The notes under the pieces were generated by a model that did not search any database, was not told the DNA's origin, and saw only the letters and a list, made by a program, of their open reading frames with translations. Shown here piece after piece: positions 18,520-28,367 of a DNA stretch of 30,727 nucleotides. The stretch comes from Clavulina sp. PMI_390 (Eukaryota; Basidiomycota; Agaricomycetes; Cantharellales; Hydnaceae). The stretch is taken from NCBI GenBank assembly GCA_015039315.1, contig WIDE01000127.1, forward strand, positions 6,455-37,181. Reading direction: 5' to 3'. Each line of letters begins with the position of its first letter. Position 1 is the first letter of the stretch. The translations under genes and the position numbers were made by a program.

Positions 18520-20365
18520 TTAGTGGGTGTGGTCCAAGAGCTCCTGTAAACGAGCCTCGACTTGCGGAGCTGAGGGCCGTTGTGCAGGGTTTTGGGCCCA
18601 CATGGTCTCGAGGAGACCAAGCAGGGATGTCATCGCGGTACGCATTTCATTCGATGTGTTGTCTTCATCAACAGGTTCGTCCTCAACAGTTGAGATAGGC
18701 ATATATCCACCCTCGAGATCAACATGAGTGTGAGAGGAAGTATAGGAATAGGACGAGGTGGATGAGGATGAGGATTCACGAATATCAATGTCTCGATTGA
18801 TCATAAAGAACTTTGCCAGATCGGCCGTCGATGGAACGCGCGGGCGATCGCCAACTGCGACTGCACGAGTGACGCTAGAGACGTCCTCCATGTCTGCGAA
18901 AGGTGCGGCTCCAGTCATCAGCTCGAAGAGTGTCATGCCCAACGAGAAAACATCTGCTGATTTCGAGAGGGAGTCTGACCAAGCTGACATGCCAGCATCA
19001 GGATTATCCCTGGCAGGTAACTGCTCAGGGGCAAGATGGCGGCCAATATCATTGTGGGTGATATGGTAGGTTGTGGAGGCGCGGTGGACCCAACGCTCCA
19101 TAGGTAATTCGAGAACAGCTTCATGCGAGTCTGGATCGACACGGATGTTGGCTGCGCGAATGTCACCATGGACTAGTGGTCGCGCTTGGGAATGTAAGTA
19201 GGTAACCGCAGCGCTGACGCCTGAGATCTATTCATATGACCCAAGGTATTAAGGTGAGGACAAGAGCCGACGGTGAAGTAGGGAATGGGCGGAACGTACA
19301 ATATGCAGGCGCGAAACGCCAGGAGTGGAGTCCACTCCAACTCTCGCAATTGGATCATCATCGCGGGGCACTTCGGCAGCTGCGTCGTCCCGGAAGACAT
19401 CGAGATTAAGGTGTTGCGTAGAGCGGAAAGCTTGCATCTCGCGCAAAGTCTTCAGAAAGGGGGGAGTAATTGATCGTTAGTGGTGTTCGGTATTGGGGTA
19501 ACCATTTGTGTATCACCTCAAATGTCAACGACGACGAGCGAACAGGCCTTACGCGCCCGCTGGGGCGAGGATCACGGCTCTTTGCAGTGGTGGGATCGGG
19601 TGAGGCAGTGGCACCTGAGTGCACTAGCTCAAAGAGAATATCACCAGCCGTGCCTCGGCAGCGGCGATCGAATACGGCATCCTCAAGCACAATAATCTAT
19701 CATAGAGATGAGAAGGTGCGCTCTGTGAGGGTCGCTTGACGTTGCAGCCTACCTTCTTTAGCAGTGCGACGAGCAGCTGGGCCCTTCTCCCCTTGAGGGC
19801 TTTGGCCCGACGAACGATCTGCTTGTCTGACAACAGGTACTCCAAGTATCGGTACAGTTTAGAAGCAGCAGAGCCTCGGGCTGGCCGAGGGGCCTAGAGA
19901 AAGATCGAAAAGTAAGGATCGGGGAAGCTTCATGGTATGCCGGGTCCCGAGGCTTCGGGTCACGTACCGGACGAGGATTCTCCGAGCCAGTCAAGTTGGT
20001 GTGGTCAAGGCGATGAGGTCGACGAACAGCCTGGAGGTTTATTGAGGGCCTAGAGGAACAAAGCCATGATCCATATTTAGATACAATTCGAAGAGTGTTG
20101 CACAGCAGCGAGCGAGCGGCAGTATCGACTTCCGCTTTGACAGCTATGTATAAAAGCAATGAGCAACTCACAGTGCTGCCAGACCCAAACTTGCTGTCCC
20201 TGTGGCAGCAGAAACGGCTGTCCAAGGTGTTCCCTGTCCATACAGCCCTGAATATAGGGATATAATCCCAAGAATTACGCTGGAGAGCAGGCACATTGTG
20301 CGAGCATCGTAGCCAGCGACCGGTGCCACAGGTCCCATAGACGAGCGCGAGGGTAAGGCTCCCAT
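18520..20365 (-). CDS. Membrane-anchored TKL-like kinase, probably a pseudokinase (472 aa)
   Basis: Six-exon model on the minus strand: 20365-20172, 20049-19968, 19893-19753, 19696-19553, 19449-19300, 19227-18520. All introns are GT-AG (56-122 nt) and the frame closes to 473 codons. Residues ~25-64 hold one or two hydrophobic segments (CLLSSVILGIISLYSGL), suggesting a membrane anchor. The C-terminal half is a protein kinase C-lobe: YLHSQARPLVHGDIRAANI with catalytic-type Asp259 and Asn264, APEQ at 303-306, SADVFSLGMTLFELMTG, and a final helix NPAQRPSAP. The DFG triplet is missing (around 277-279 it reads ELP), and no glycine loop or VAIK lysine is visible in a short N-lobe. A Ser-rich, acidic insert precedes the last helix. 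Likely a signalling pseudokinase or scaffold. The N-terminal exons are less certain than the last three. Confidence 0.75.
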
Positions 20366-20592
20366 TGCTGCTTTGCTAAATGTTTGCCAGTGTCCTCAAC
20401 GTGGAGGTGGTGAGAGCCCTTGTGGAATGGAAGGCTGTGGAATATCCATGGCGGTGCATCAACTCAACCACAAATGAGTCACAGCTGTCAGTGGGAAAAA
20501 TACAAGCACAAACATCGAGCAAGGCAGAAGCATTGAGATGATGAACAGGAAGGCTCGAATATATAGGCATAATAAGATCTGGTGACTAGTGA

Positions 20593-22804
20593 CTAGCGCG
20601 AGTTGGACCCAGCAGCGAGCTTCTTCCTTTTCGTCCTATTGATTTCATGGCGTTTCCCGAAATCAGACTCGTTCACCTCCTGAACATTGAGGATGTTTGA
20701 ATCGATACCCATCAGCATGACTCAAATGTTTGAATATTGCGAGATAAAGACGCACCATCTTGGCTGTGCGCTTGGCAGTTGATACCAAGTTAAGCTTCTC
20801 AAGGACCTTCTCCTCAGGCATGGTATATTCCACCAGCTTCGTCCCTGTAGATGAAAGTAGTGTGATGAGAGTTAGAGCGCAGCGCAGAGAAAGTGGAGCA
20901 TCAGGGGTTACGAGACGTACGGATCCGATCTTCGATCTTCTGGACCATCTCCGCATCCTCAGGACGTTCGGTGATAAAACTAATTGCCACACCTCCCCTA
21001 CCCATACGCGCAGTTCGTCCCACTCGATGGACATACTCCTCTGCACCACCGACATCATCATCGCCTTCACCTGCTGCTGACCCCTCCCCCTTGCCACTGC
21101 CTCCATTTGCAAGCGCCTTGCTGCCTGAAGATGAAGCAGATGACCCAGACTTCGGCTTGCCAATCGGCATATCCCAATTAATGACAAGACCCACACCGTC
21201 CATATCCAACCCACGACTAGCCACATCCGTGCATACCAACACAGGCACTACACTGGCGCGAAATAGCTGGAGACTCGCTAGACGCTGAGGCTGGCTCAGA
21301 TGCGAGTGCAATGCAGTTGTTCGGATCTCCAAGTGCTGCAATAGCGTAGTCAAGTATGCAGCAGTCTTAGGATGGCGCACGAAGATGATGGTAGGCGGGG
21401 GTTGTTTGGGTGGTGCGTCAGGGTCTTCGGCGTCATCGACCACAGAGGATGAGTTATTTTTCTGTTGGCGGGCTTGTCGTTTTTCGGCCTGGAGAAGGGC
21501 TTTGCCTGTCAGGGGTGGCTCGCGTCGAAGGTGGAGGATGGAATCGGGTGGGTTGCAGAGAAGGTGGTATAGGTATACTTCGCGGACGTGGGAAGGGACA
21601 AGGAAGAAAAATTGTTTGAGAGTTTCGACAGTTTCAACTCTATAGATGTTGTATCAGCGTCTGGCGAGAGGATAGTTTCTGCGAGATAGCTATATACTCA
21701 CGTCGACACATCCCGGTACATGACAGGCTTTAGCTTCCCTGGTCGAGGGGTAGAGATTGCAAGGTTCTCGATCGTAGGCGTGATCGTAGCCGTAAACAAG
21801 CCGGTCTGGCGCTCATTAGGTATCGCCGCAAAGATCGTCTTCAAATCCGCAGCAAACGTGCTAGTCAAGAGCCTATCCGCTTCATCGAGGACCTATCGCT
21901 GTTCATTAAGAAAATCTAGCAATAATCGTAGAACGGCACACTCACAAGGAACCTGACTCTCGAGAGGTTCCACTCGCCACTGCCACTGCTCATGAGATCA
22001 ACGAGGCGTCCAGGAGTGGCAATGACGACGTGGGGCCGAGCACGGAGCTCGATTGCCTGGGCCATCATGTCCATTCCTCCTACTACCACGGTAGTTTGAA
22101 CGTTCATGGTCGATCCCAGGACTGCGAATTGTTCTGATATTTGGAATGCAAGTTCTCTATAACAAAGGAAGTTTGGTATGATAAGAAGGAGCGCTTCATC
22201 TGGAGAGTTGGGGTAGTGCTTACCTCGTAGGAGTGAGGACTAGCGCGAAGATGCCATAAGGATCAGATGCTAGTTTTTGGAGAATGGGTAAAGCGAAAGC
22301 GATAGTCTTTCCGGAGCCGGTCTTAGCGTTTCCAATGCAGTCCTGGCCTGAGCAAGATTTGGAAGAATAAATGACTGAGTTCGGAAGGGATAAGACGAGA
22401 TACTCACCAGCGAGTAACGGTGGGATACACGCCGCTTGCACTGGGGTAGGTTTTCTTATTGACATGGTTTTGAGAGCACGGACGAGAGTGGGCGAGATCC
22501 CAAGTTCTTCAAAGTCTGTCGTGGATGGAGAAGTGGGTAACTCAAGAGCAGCAGTTTTTGGTGGAATTGGTTGTTTGGGTTTGATTCGTATCCGTTCTGG
22601 AAGATCGTCGAACACGATGGTGGCGGGTGCATTATCCTCGTCTTCCTCCGAATCAGCCTCAAAAGTTTTTGCTGCAGGGGGTGAATCCTCTGAATCGGAT
22701 GTTGGAGAAGAGGATCTCGATGACTGAGACGACCCATCACTCAAACGCCGAAGCTTTCGTGAGGGATGAATAGCATCAGCTGCCTTTCGTTTAGTCGAAG
22801 GCAT
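20593..22804 (-). CDS. DBP8: DEAD-box RNA helicase, Dbp8/DDX49 type (605 aa)
   Basis: Seven exons: 22804-22408, 22347-22224, 22156-21946, 21892-21702, 21639-20921, 20844-20756, 20679-20593; GT-AG introns; 606 codons. The N-terminal ~95 residues are acidic and Ser-rich. Q-motif region 98-133 ([21 protein letters not shown]), Walker A AKTGSGKT 140-147, [22 protein letters not shown] 247-250 in VLDEADRLL, motif III TAT 278-280 (SAT in most families), and motif [10 protein letters not shown] about 512-519. A low-complexity Gly/Ser insert lies between motifs V and VI. The end [12 protein letters not shown] plus a lysine-rich tail is the Dbp8-type C-terminus. Known role of the family: ATP-dependent RNA helicase in nucleolar 40S ribosome biogenesis. 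Its promoter is shared with the gene at 22903. Confidence 0.93.
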
Positions 22805-22902
22805 CGAGCAGAGGGTACGAGGAAGTTATTTGTTCGTATTGACGCCGACACCCAAACAGGCGCTTAGCTCTCGTCCATCCGCATCTGAGTCGGTTGCTGA
22901 CG
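22805..22902. promoter_or_regulatory. 98-bp divergent promoter between DBP8 and BuGZ-type gene
   Basis: Only 98 bp separate the two start codons, so both 5' leaders and the core promoters must fit here or overlap. No TATA box is evident. Such compact head-to-head pairs of housekeeping genes usually imply co-expression. Confidence 0.6.
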
Positions 22903-24595
22903 ATGCCGAAGAAAAAGAAGACAAAACTCGTGAGTTCTTGCATTAATATCCATCTATTGGGGCATTACTTACGCACATCTCATACCTCGCTAGGTGATTC
23001 TGCCATGGTGCTGGTACTGCGAGCGAGAATTCGAAGATGAGAAAGGTCAGTCCTCGTGCCTCTCATTTCTAAGCAAAACGATGAAGCTTACTCTTTTACT
23101 ATACTCTAGTACTCATGCAGCACCAAAAGGCGAAGCACTACAAGTGTCGCCACTGTCCACGAAAGCTGAACACTGCTGGAGGTCTCGCCGTCCACGTTCA
23201 GCAGGTTCACAAGTTGGATCCCGACAAGTGAGTTTCTGATCCGCCATGTTGTCTGATATAGAGAACTAACTATGTGGTAGGATCGATAACGCAATGCCCG
23301 GCCGTGATGGTGGTGAGGTTGAGATCTTCGGTATGGAAGGAGTGCCTAAGTACGTTCCATGCGATTCGCCCATGACTCGAATCCCTCTGTCCAGAATCTG
23401 ACATTCTTAATTACCTCAATGTACTTCTAGGAGCGATCTGGAAGCTTGGAGACGAAAGAAAGAGCAAGAAGCTGGTCTAGCAGTTGGCTCAACGTCCCAA
23501 CCAGCGACCAAGCGACCCCGCCTCGACAAGAAAGTCATCTCAGAACAAGAGTTGGCCATCCAACTAGCTGCTCATCGTGTCCTGATGGGCGGCGATCTGA
23601 ATCGACCTGCAGGAATGTCCGGAGCGACGGCTTCTGGAGCACCGACGGTTTATGCTGCACCCCAGACTTATGCAGTCCCTCCACCTGGTGCGGCGCCAGC
23701 AGGTGGTGCAGCTCCTTTCCCTGGAATGCCACCACCAGGTGCTCTGCCTCCCGGGTGAGTGTCATCTTTTGATTAGATCCCTCTAGCGCGTACTTACCAA
23801 TCGTCCCCAGAGCACCTATGCCTCCATTCCCTCCTGGGTATGCTATAACTCTGAACCCCTTGCCTATGAAGTCAATTACTTACCAAAATAAACCTTCTGT
23901 TTGCGTGTTACCACTAGAATGATGCCTCCCGGTTTCCCTCCAGGAGCACGGCCGCCCTTCCCTCCAGGCATGGCACTTCCACCAGGTGCAGCACCTCCCT
24001 TCCCCCCACAGCTCGGCCCCAATGGCCTTCCCATGTTCCCACCTGGCGGCTTTCCACCAGGGATGATGCCCCCTCCAGGCGCTGCGCTTCCTCCTCCAGG
24101 AGCCGCCTTTGCACCAGGAGGCGCTCCCCCGCCAAACATGGCACTTCCTCCGCCCACCGGCACCCCTGTCCCGCCTGCACCAGTTCCTCCTCACCCTTCC
24201 CTTCCACCATCAATAGCCCCAACGCCTCCGCCTCCAGCAGCACCTGTGCCGACAATTCAGACGCCGTTGCCTGAGGTGAAGGTCCCGATGAGCAACAACG
24301 CAAAGTCGGGGGTTATTCTCTTGTGGGATGACCCAGATTATTCACCCGTACGTTGTCACCCTTCGTTTCCTGCCAGTTCTTCTCGTGGAGGTTCAAGCAA
24401 ACTAATTTATTGTTCTGGTTCACCTTCATGTTTCATCCACAGGCTGAGCGTCGTTCTCAAGACTCCAAATATGCCTACCCAAGTGCTGAACTGCCAACGT
24501 ATGATGAAGACACCGAGATGGCGACCGCACCTTCCAACTCAAGCTTGGGTGAGACAAGAGGGACAAAGCGGGCACGCGCAGAGGATTTCTTGTAG
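22903..24595 (+). CDS. BuGZ/ZNF207-type C2H2 zinc-finger protein (399 aa)
   Basis: Eight exons: 22903-22929, 22994-23045, 23110-23227, 23281-23349, 23431-23754, 23811-23837, 23918-24347, 24443-24595; 400 codons. The N-terminus [20 protein letters not shown] leads into two C2H2 fingers ([28 protein letters not shown]), then [20 protein letters not shown], the hallmark block of the BuGZ/ZNF207 family. The middle is a long Pro/Gly/Ala-rich disordered region built of PPG-type repeats. A C-terminal [12 protein letters not shown] resembles the Bub3-binding GLEBS motif, and the protein ends with basic KRARAEDFL. Known family role: Bub3 chaperone at kinetochores and spindle-matrix factor; fungal function less studied. 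Exons 1 and 6 are 27-nt microexons. An alternative last exon is possible: donor at 24549, acceptor before 24852, ending in TAA at 24911-24913. Confidence 0.9.
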
Positions 24596-24804
24596 CCTCG
24601 TCGCGTCAACCAATCGTATCTCTCTTTTCTTGCTGTGAAGCGCCGCTGGGTCCCATTTGTCGTGTATTCCGACTCAAGCTTGGGTGAGACAAGAGGGACA
24701 AAGCGGGCACGCGCAGAGGATTTCTTGTAGCCTCGTTGCGCCAACCAATCGTATCTCTTTTTTCTTGCTGTGAGGCGTCATTGGGCTCCACTTGTCGTGT
24801 ATTG
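24537..24804. repeat. 135-bp tandem duplication of the BuGZ-type gene's 3' end
   Basis: Unit 1 (24537-24671) begins in the last exon (ACTCAAGCTTGGGTGAGAC) and covers the stop codon and 3' flank. Unit 2 (24672-about 24804) repeats it with period 135 bp. The first ~64 bp, including the last coding codons, are identical; the rest differs at roughly 9 of 70 positions. Since 135 is a multiple of three, the frame after the first TAG is open to the TAG of the second unit. Confidence 0.85.
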
Positions 24805-24913
24805 TTCTTCCTTTCTATAACTAGCTGACTTGATTTGTAATGATATTGCAGTGCAAGGCTACGAGGTTATCACCCTTTCAGCAGCTAAGTCTACCAATGA
24901 ACCTGAATCATAA

Positions 24914-26101
24914 ACCACTTGTGAATGCACAAGGGACCTTTAGTGCAGTCCTCACTCACAAACTGACCTTTCTTCGTTAAGAGTTGGAGAATAACTGACA
25001 CTTCCATTTTTGGCAGTGGGGCGAACCCTCGTTCCCAACCTACTGCCAACATCGACAATGCCAAGAACCATCACTGCGCATACGTGTGCCTCATGCATGT
25101 TCACTGCCCCTAAACAACACTCGGAATTTCGACATCACTGTGGAGCCCTTTGAACCCGCCAATGTCGAGCACCGCCTTCGTCTCGCCATTGCTGTTGCTT
25201 GACTGTCAGTGTCATCCAGAGCAGCCGATGCTCTACCCTTGATAGCAAATGAAGCCGACCAGGATGTGGTTTTGAACTTCTGGTCAGCTGAAATTCATGT
25301 TTTCCTCCGCATAGAATATTCATTCCTATCTTCCCAGATGCTATGCGTCTCAGCGCATGGGGCCATCTAGAAATCGTGATTGCATTGAATATTCCGCACT
25401 GTGTGAGCCTGTCTTTCCCAGCGTCACATTGCGTTTATTGTTGCTTCAGTGGCTTCACAATATCCTCCAAATGCAAAATAGGGGGCGCCAAGCCCTCCGT
25501 TGATTACAGCCGATACTCCGGGCTAACACAAATGAATTATCACGTTGGGTATGTGGCGAGTTTTTGAATGCCTTGCGGTCAAGGCTATCCACTGGGTAGA
25601 ATGAATACCCAAATTCGTACAACACTGGCCGCTCAAAACTTGCCTCACGGTGTCCTGGTGGTCGTACAGTCAGATTACTTTTACTCCGGCACGTCAGGTT
25701 TACGCATGCATTCAATCACTTTGATATGTCTGGAACTTGCATCCTGTCAGTTTTCCGGCACTTCTCCTGATGGCTTCATCGCGTATTGTGAAGCCATCAG
25801 CTCTATTTCAAATCGATATCAGCTCTGGCGTCAAATATCACTGCCGGGTTCCTATTCTGGATGCCTGCTGTGGATAGCGCTCGTGATGACACTGCCACCA
25901 TGCAGTTCTTTTGTCGGGCTAAAGCACTGCCTTGTCGTATCTTCGAGGCTCCTCAGGATTCGGCTATGGATGCATCGTTCTTTGAGAGTGCCTTTCTACA
26001 CCGCATTGCTATGGTACCATCCACTTACCAGTGATAAGACATCGTTCGGCAGTCATCTCAAAACTACCTCTAATCAACCCTCACCCCTATATTATCTTCG
26101 A
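24914..26101 (+). pseudogene. Decayed coding-like region, family not recognised
   Basis: No intact gene, but protein-like segments appear on the plus strand in changing frames. 25017-25202, after a good acceptor (TTTTTGGCAG), encodes WGEPSFPTYCQHR ... NFDITVEPFEPANVEHRL and ends in TGA. The frame through about 25345-25600 encodes FPSVTLRLLLLQWLHNILQ, a single TGA after ALR, then LRANTNELSRWVCGEFL. About 25850-26035 encodes FWMPAVDSARDDTATMQFF ... PQDSAMDASFFESAFLHR. About 26110-26245, in another frame, encodes GSWQYRGFAWDFANDTEPG and ends in tandem stops. This pattern suggests a gene broken by point and indel mutations, or a multi-exon gene I cannot assemble. Confidence 0.35.
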
Positions 26102-27281
26102 ATGAGCGGATTCTTCTACGACAGGTGCCGTCGCTGGGCAGCTGGCAATACAGGGGATTCGCATGGGACTTCGCTAACGACACCGAACCGGGTCGATGCC
26201 TTACTCAAAGGTGGATCGAAAAATCCACAGAACAGACTTGGTAATAGAGTAAGTATGGCTATCTCCTGGCGCCTGCACAACTACTCAACAAAGTTCGAAT
26301 TTCATCTGGTGGTGACTCCAAACTTAGACCCAGAGTGACCCGGGTTCACCACCAACTTATGATAGCCTTCTCCAACCTTATGGCGGTCCGAGCAAAGCAT
26401 TGCTCCACGTTCTACGTGGGATGAGCAAAGATAAAGACATTATCGATAGAACCGTCAAGGACGAGGTGACCGAAGCACTTGTACGCCGCTTGTTCCAGCT
26501 TCTGTTCGCCCACAGGAATCATCGATTGACTTTACCACCTTCGTAGGTAGTTGCACCAACAATCTCAATAGTGGACTCGATGCCACAAGAAATGCGCGAT
26601 CGTGCGGTCAAGTTTGCCAAACTTCTCGACCACATAGACATGTTTCTCGATAAATTGCCGGATCGGCTGAATGACGTTTTGCTCTTCCGAACGGAACTTG
26701 TGCGCCTCCAACGCGCGATCTCGTTCGGTTGCCGCCCCGGGACAAAACCCCACGGTCGCCTTGCACGGTTTTTGCATAATTTGGCTATGTCATTGGACAC
26801 GAATCAGCGTCCCGATGAGGCGTGTTCGCTGGATGAAGAAGCGCTTGCCATTCATGATGAATGTTGCCGCGCCAACCCTTCTGCGGAGCGTGCCCTTCAC
26901 GCCAAAATGCTATGGGCTTACTCCGTCCACCTTTACGCTGCGGAGAGGTATGAGGATGCTCTCCAAGCAACTGAAGATGAGCTGAAGATACGACGACTGC
27001 TGTATGAATTCGATTCTGACGAATCAATGGCGCTGTCGAGGGCGCTGCATGACCGCGCAATTTATTTCCGTCAACTGCGGCGTTTCGAAGATGCCAAGGA
27101 TTCGGAAGAGGAGGCTCTTGTACTCCGCAGGACCATATATGAAGAGGACCCAGAAAAGCATCGCACTGCGCTCCTGGAGTGTTTGAATTCTTATATCACC
27201 ACTTTGAAGGACCTGGGCTTGCCAAAAGAGACAAGAGAGGCTCAGGCTGAGCGCGACAAGATTCGCAACCCAAATCAGTAG
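26102..27281 (+). CDS. TPR-repeat protein with N-terminal PPxYDxLL..YGGPSK motif (about 340 aa; start uncertain)
   Basis: Well-supported exons are 26334-26480 and 26547-27281, joined across a 66-nt GT-AG intron that removes an in-frame TAG. The first starts SDPGSPPTYDSLLQPYGGPS. The second carries a helical segment (MRDRAVKFAKLLDHIDMFLD) and then about three kinesin-light-chain-like TPRs (LHNLAMSLDTNQRPDEACSL; YSVHLYAAERYEDALQATED; LHDRAIYFRQLRRFEDAKDS), ending ERDKIRNPNQ. A possible first exon is 26102-26248, with ATG at 26102 and an 85-nt intron, but its protein looks poor and a competing frame reads better, so the true start may lie elsewhere. TPRs bind partner proteins; no enzyme domain is present. 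A second family member begins at 30440. Confidence 0.6.
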
Positions 27282-28367
27282 CTTTTTATAATCTTTGCTG
27301 CCAGTTTGTTATTGAAACCCCAAACAGCCGCTATTGAATGCCTACAGGCGGATGCACAGCCACGAACCATTATTCATGCACTGTTACGGACTCAGTGTAT
27401 ATGTAGGCTCATAGGGCCAAATGATGTCATGCTCGCTCTTAGGTTCAATGATGACTAAAGCTATTCTAACGTTAAACATCTAAAACTTCATATTGAGGCA
27501 GTTGCACAGCGGTTGCAATATCTGTCCTTCGGGAGAGTCGGGAGAGTCGGGAGAGGCCAAGCGTTGAACATAGTCGCATGCCACGATTCCGCTACATATC
27601 TCGCGTGGCTTCGCCGAAAATCAATCACACTTGCTTCCAAACAGCCTCACACCCCCTCCGAACATATCAATCTCCACTGGGCCCACCCGTTCACTTCTAC
27701 GAGCAATAGAAATACCTGGGAGCATCGAGCTTTCCTCCATGCGAGCGATTTCACCTCGGGGACAGCAAACGACCCACATTACTATGGCGTCTTTGATGGA
27801 ACTTCAGAATGATGACTAAGAACCACTGAAAAGCAGAATCATACCAATAGACTTACTGTTTGGTGCCAAGATAACCCCGGTTCTGCAGCCTGGATCCGTT
27901 GTTGAAGATCGCATTGACTTGCAACAGCCTTCTAACCTATTTGTTCATGAGAAGGTATCTCTAAGGCATTTAAGGTGCTGGTCATGATACGTACGCCCGA
28001 GGTCCAAAGCGTAGACCTGTAGCTAGTTAACTTACTGCGTTAACCTTGTACTTATATTCTGGTAGTTTCCCTTATAGTGAGACGTCATTTTTTGGGCGTT
28101 TTTTTGCGACCACGTTGTTGACCACATTAATACAACTACATTGTCTTGTCACGAACAGAGAATAGCTTATTACCAAGGGGCTAATTGGTTCCGTGCTATT
28201 GTTGCGATTTCTTGTGAGTACAGAAACACGTTGAGTTTGTGGTAGCAAACTCAAGAACATAATCGAAAGAAATATTCAAGGGGGAATTGTGGAAACGGTA
28301 AACTAAGAGATATCCAGAACAATAGGACAGCCTTCTCTCATCCGTGCACTAGGACACCAAAAGGTTC
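27282..28367. other. Convergent intergenic region, nothing recognised
   Basis: About 1.1 kb between the TPR gene (plus) and the F-box-like gene (minus). It contains a triple GGGAGAGTC microrepeat at about 27531-27558 and AT-rich stretches near 28020-28280. The 99-codon open frame 27513-27812 begins at TTG and shows no recognisable domain; it is not called. Confidence 0.4.

Noticed and set aside
20144..20171. 28-nt intron in the kinase-like gene (GTGAGT to ATAG)
   Set aside because: Too short for a spliceosomal intron here; the next acceptor gives a 122-nt intron that keeps the frame through all later exons.
23876..24303. Minus-strand frames of 95-129 codons opposite the BuGZ-type gene
   Set aside because: They are Gly-rich mirror images of the Pro/Gly repeats in exon 7, a composition effect.
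26481..26546. In-frame TAG as evidence that the TPR gene is a pseudogene
   Set aside because: The stop falls at the acceptor of a good 66-nt GT-AG intron (GTACGC...TCGTAG) whose removal joins both exons in phase 0.
27513..27812. 99-codon plus-strand open frame
   Set aside because: TTG start, repetitive beginning from a GGGAGAGTC microrepeat, and no domain or neighbour support.
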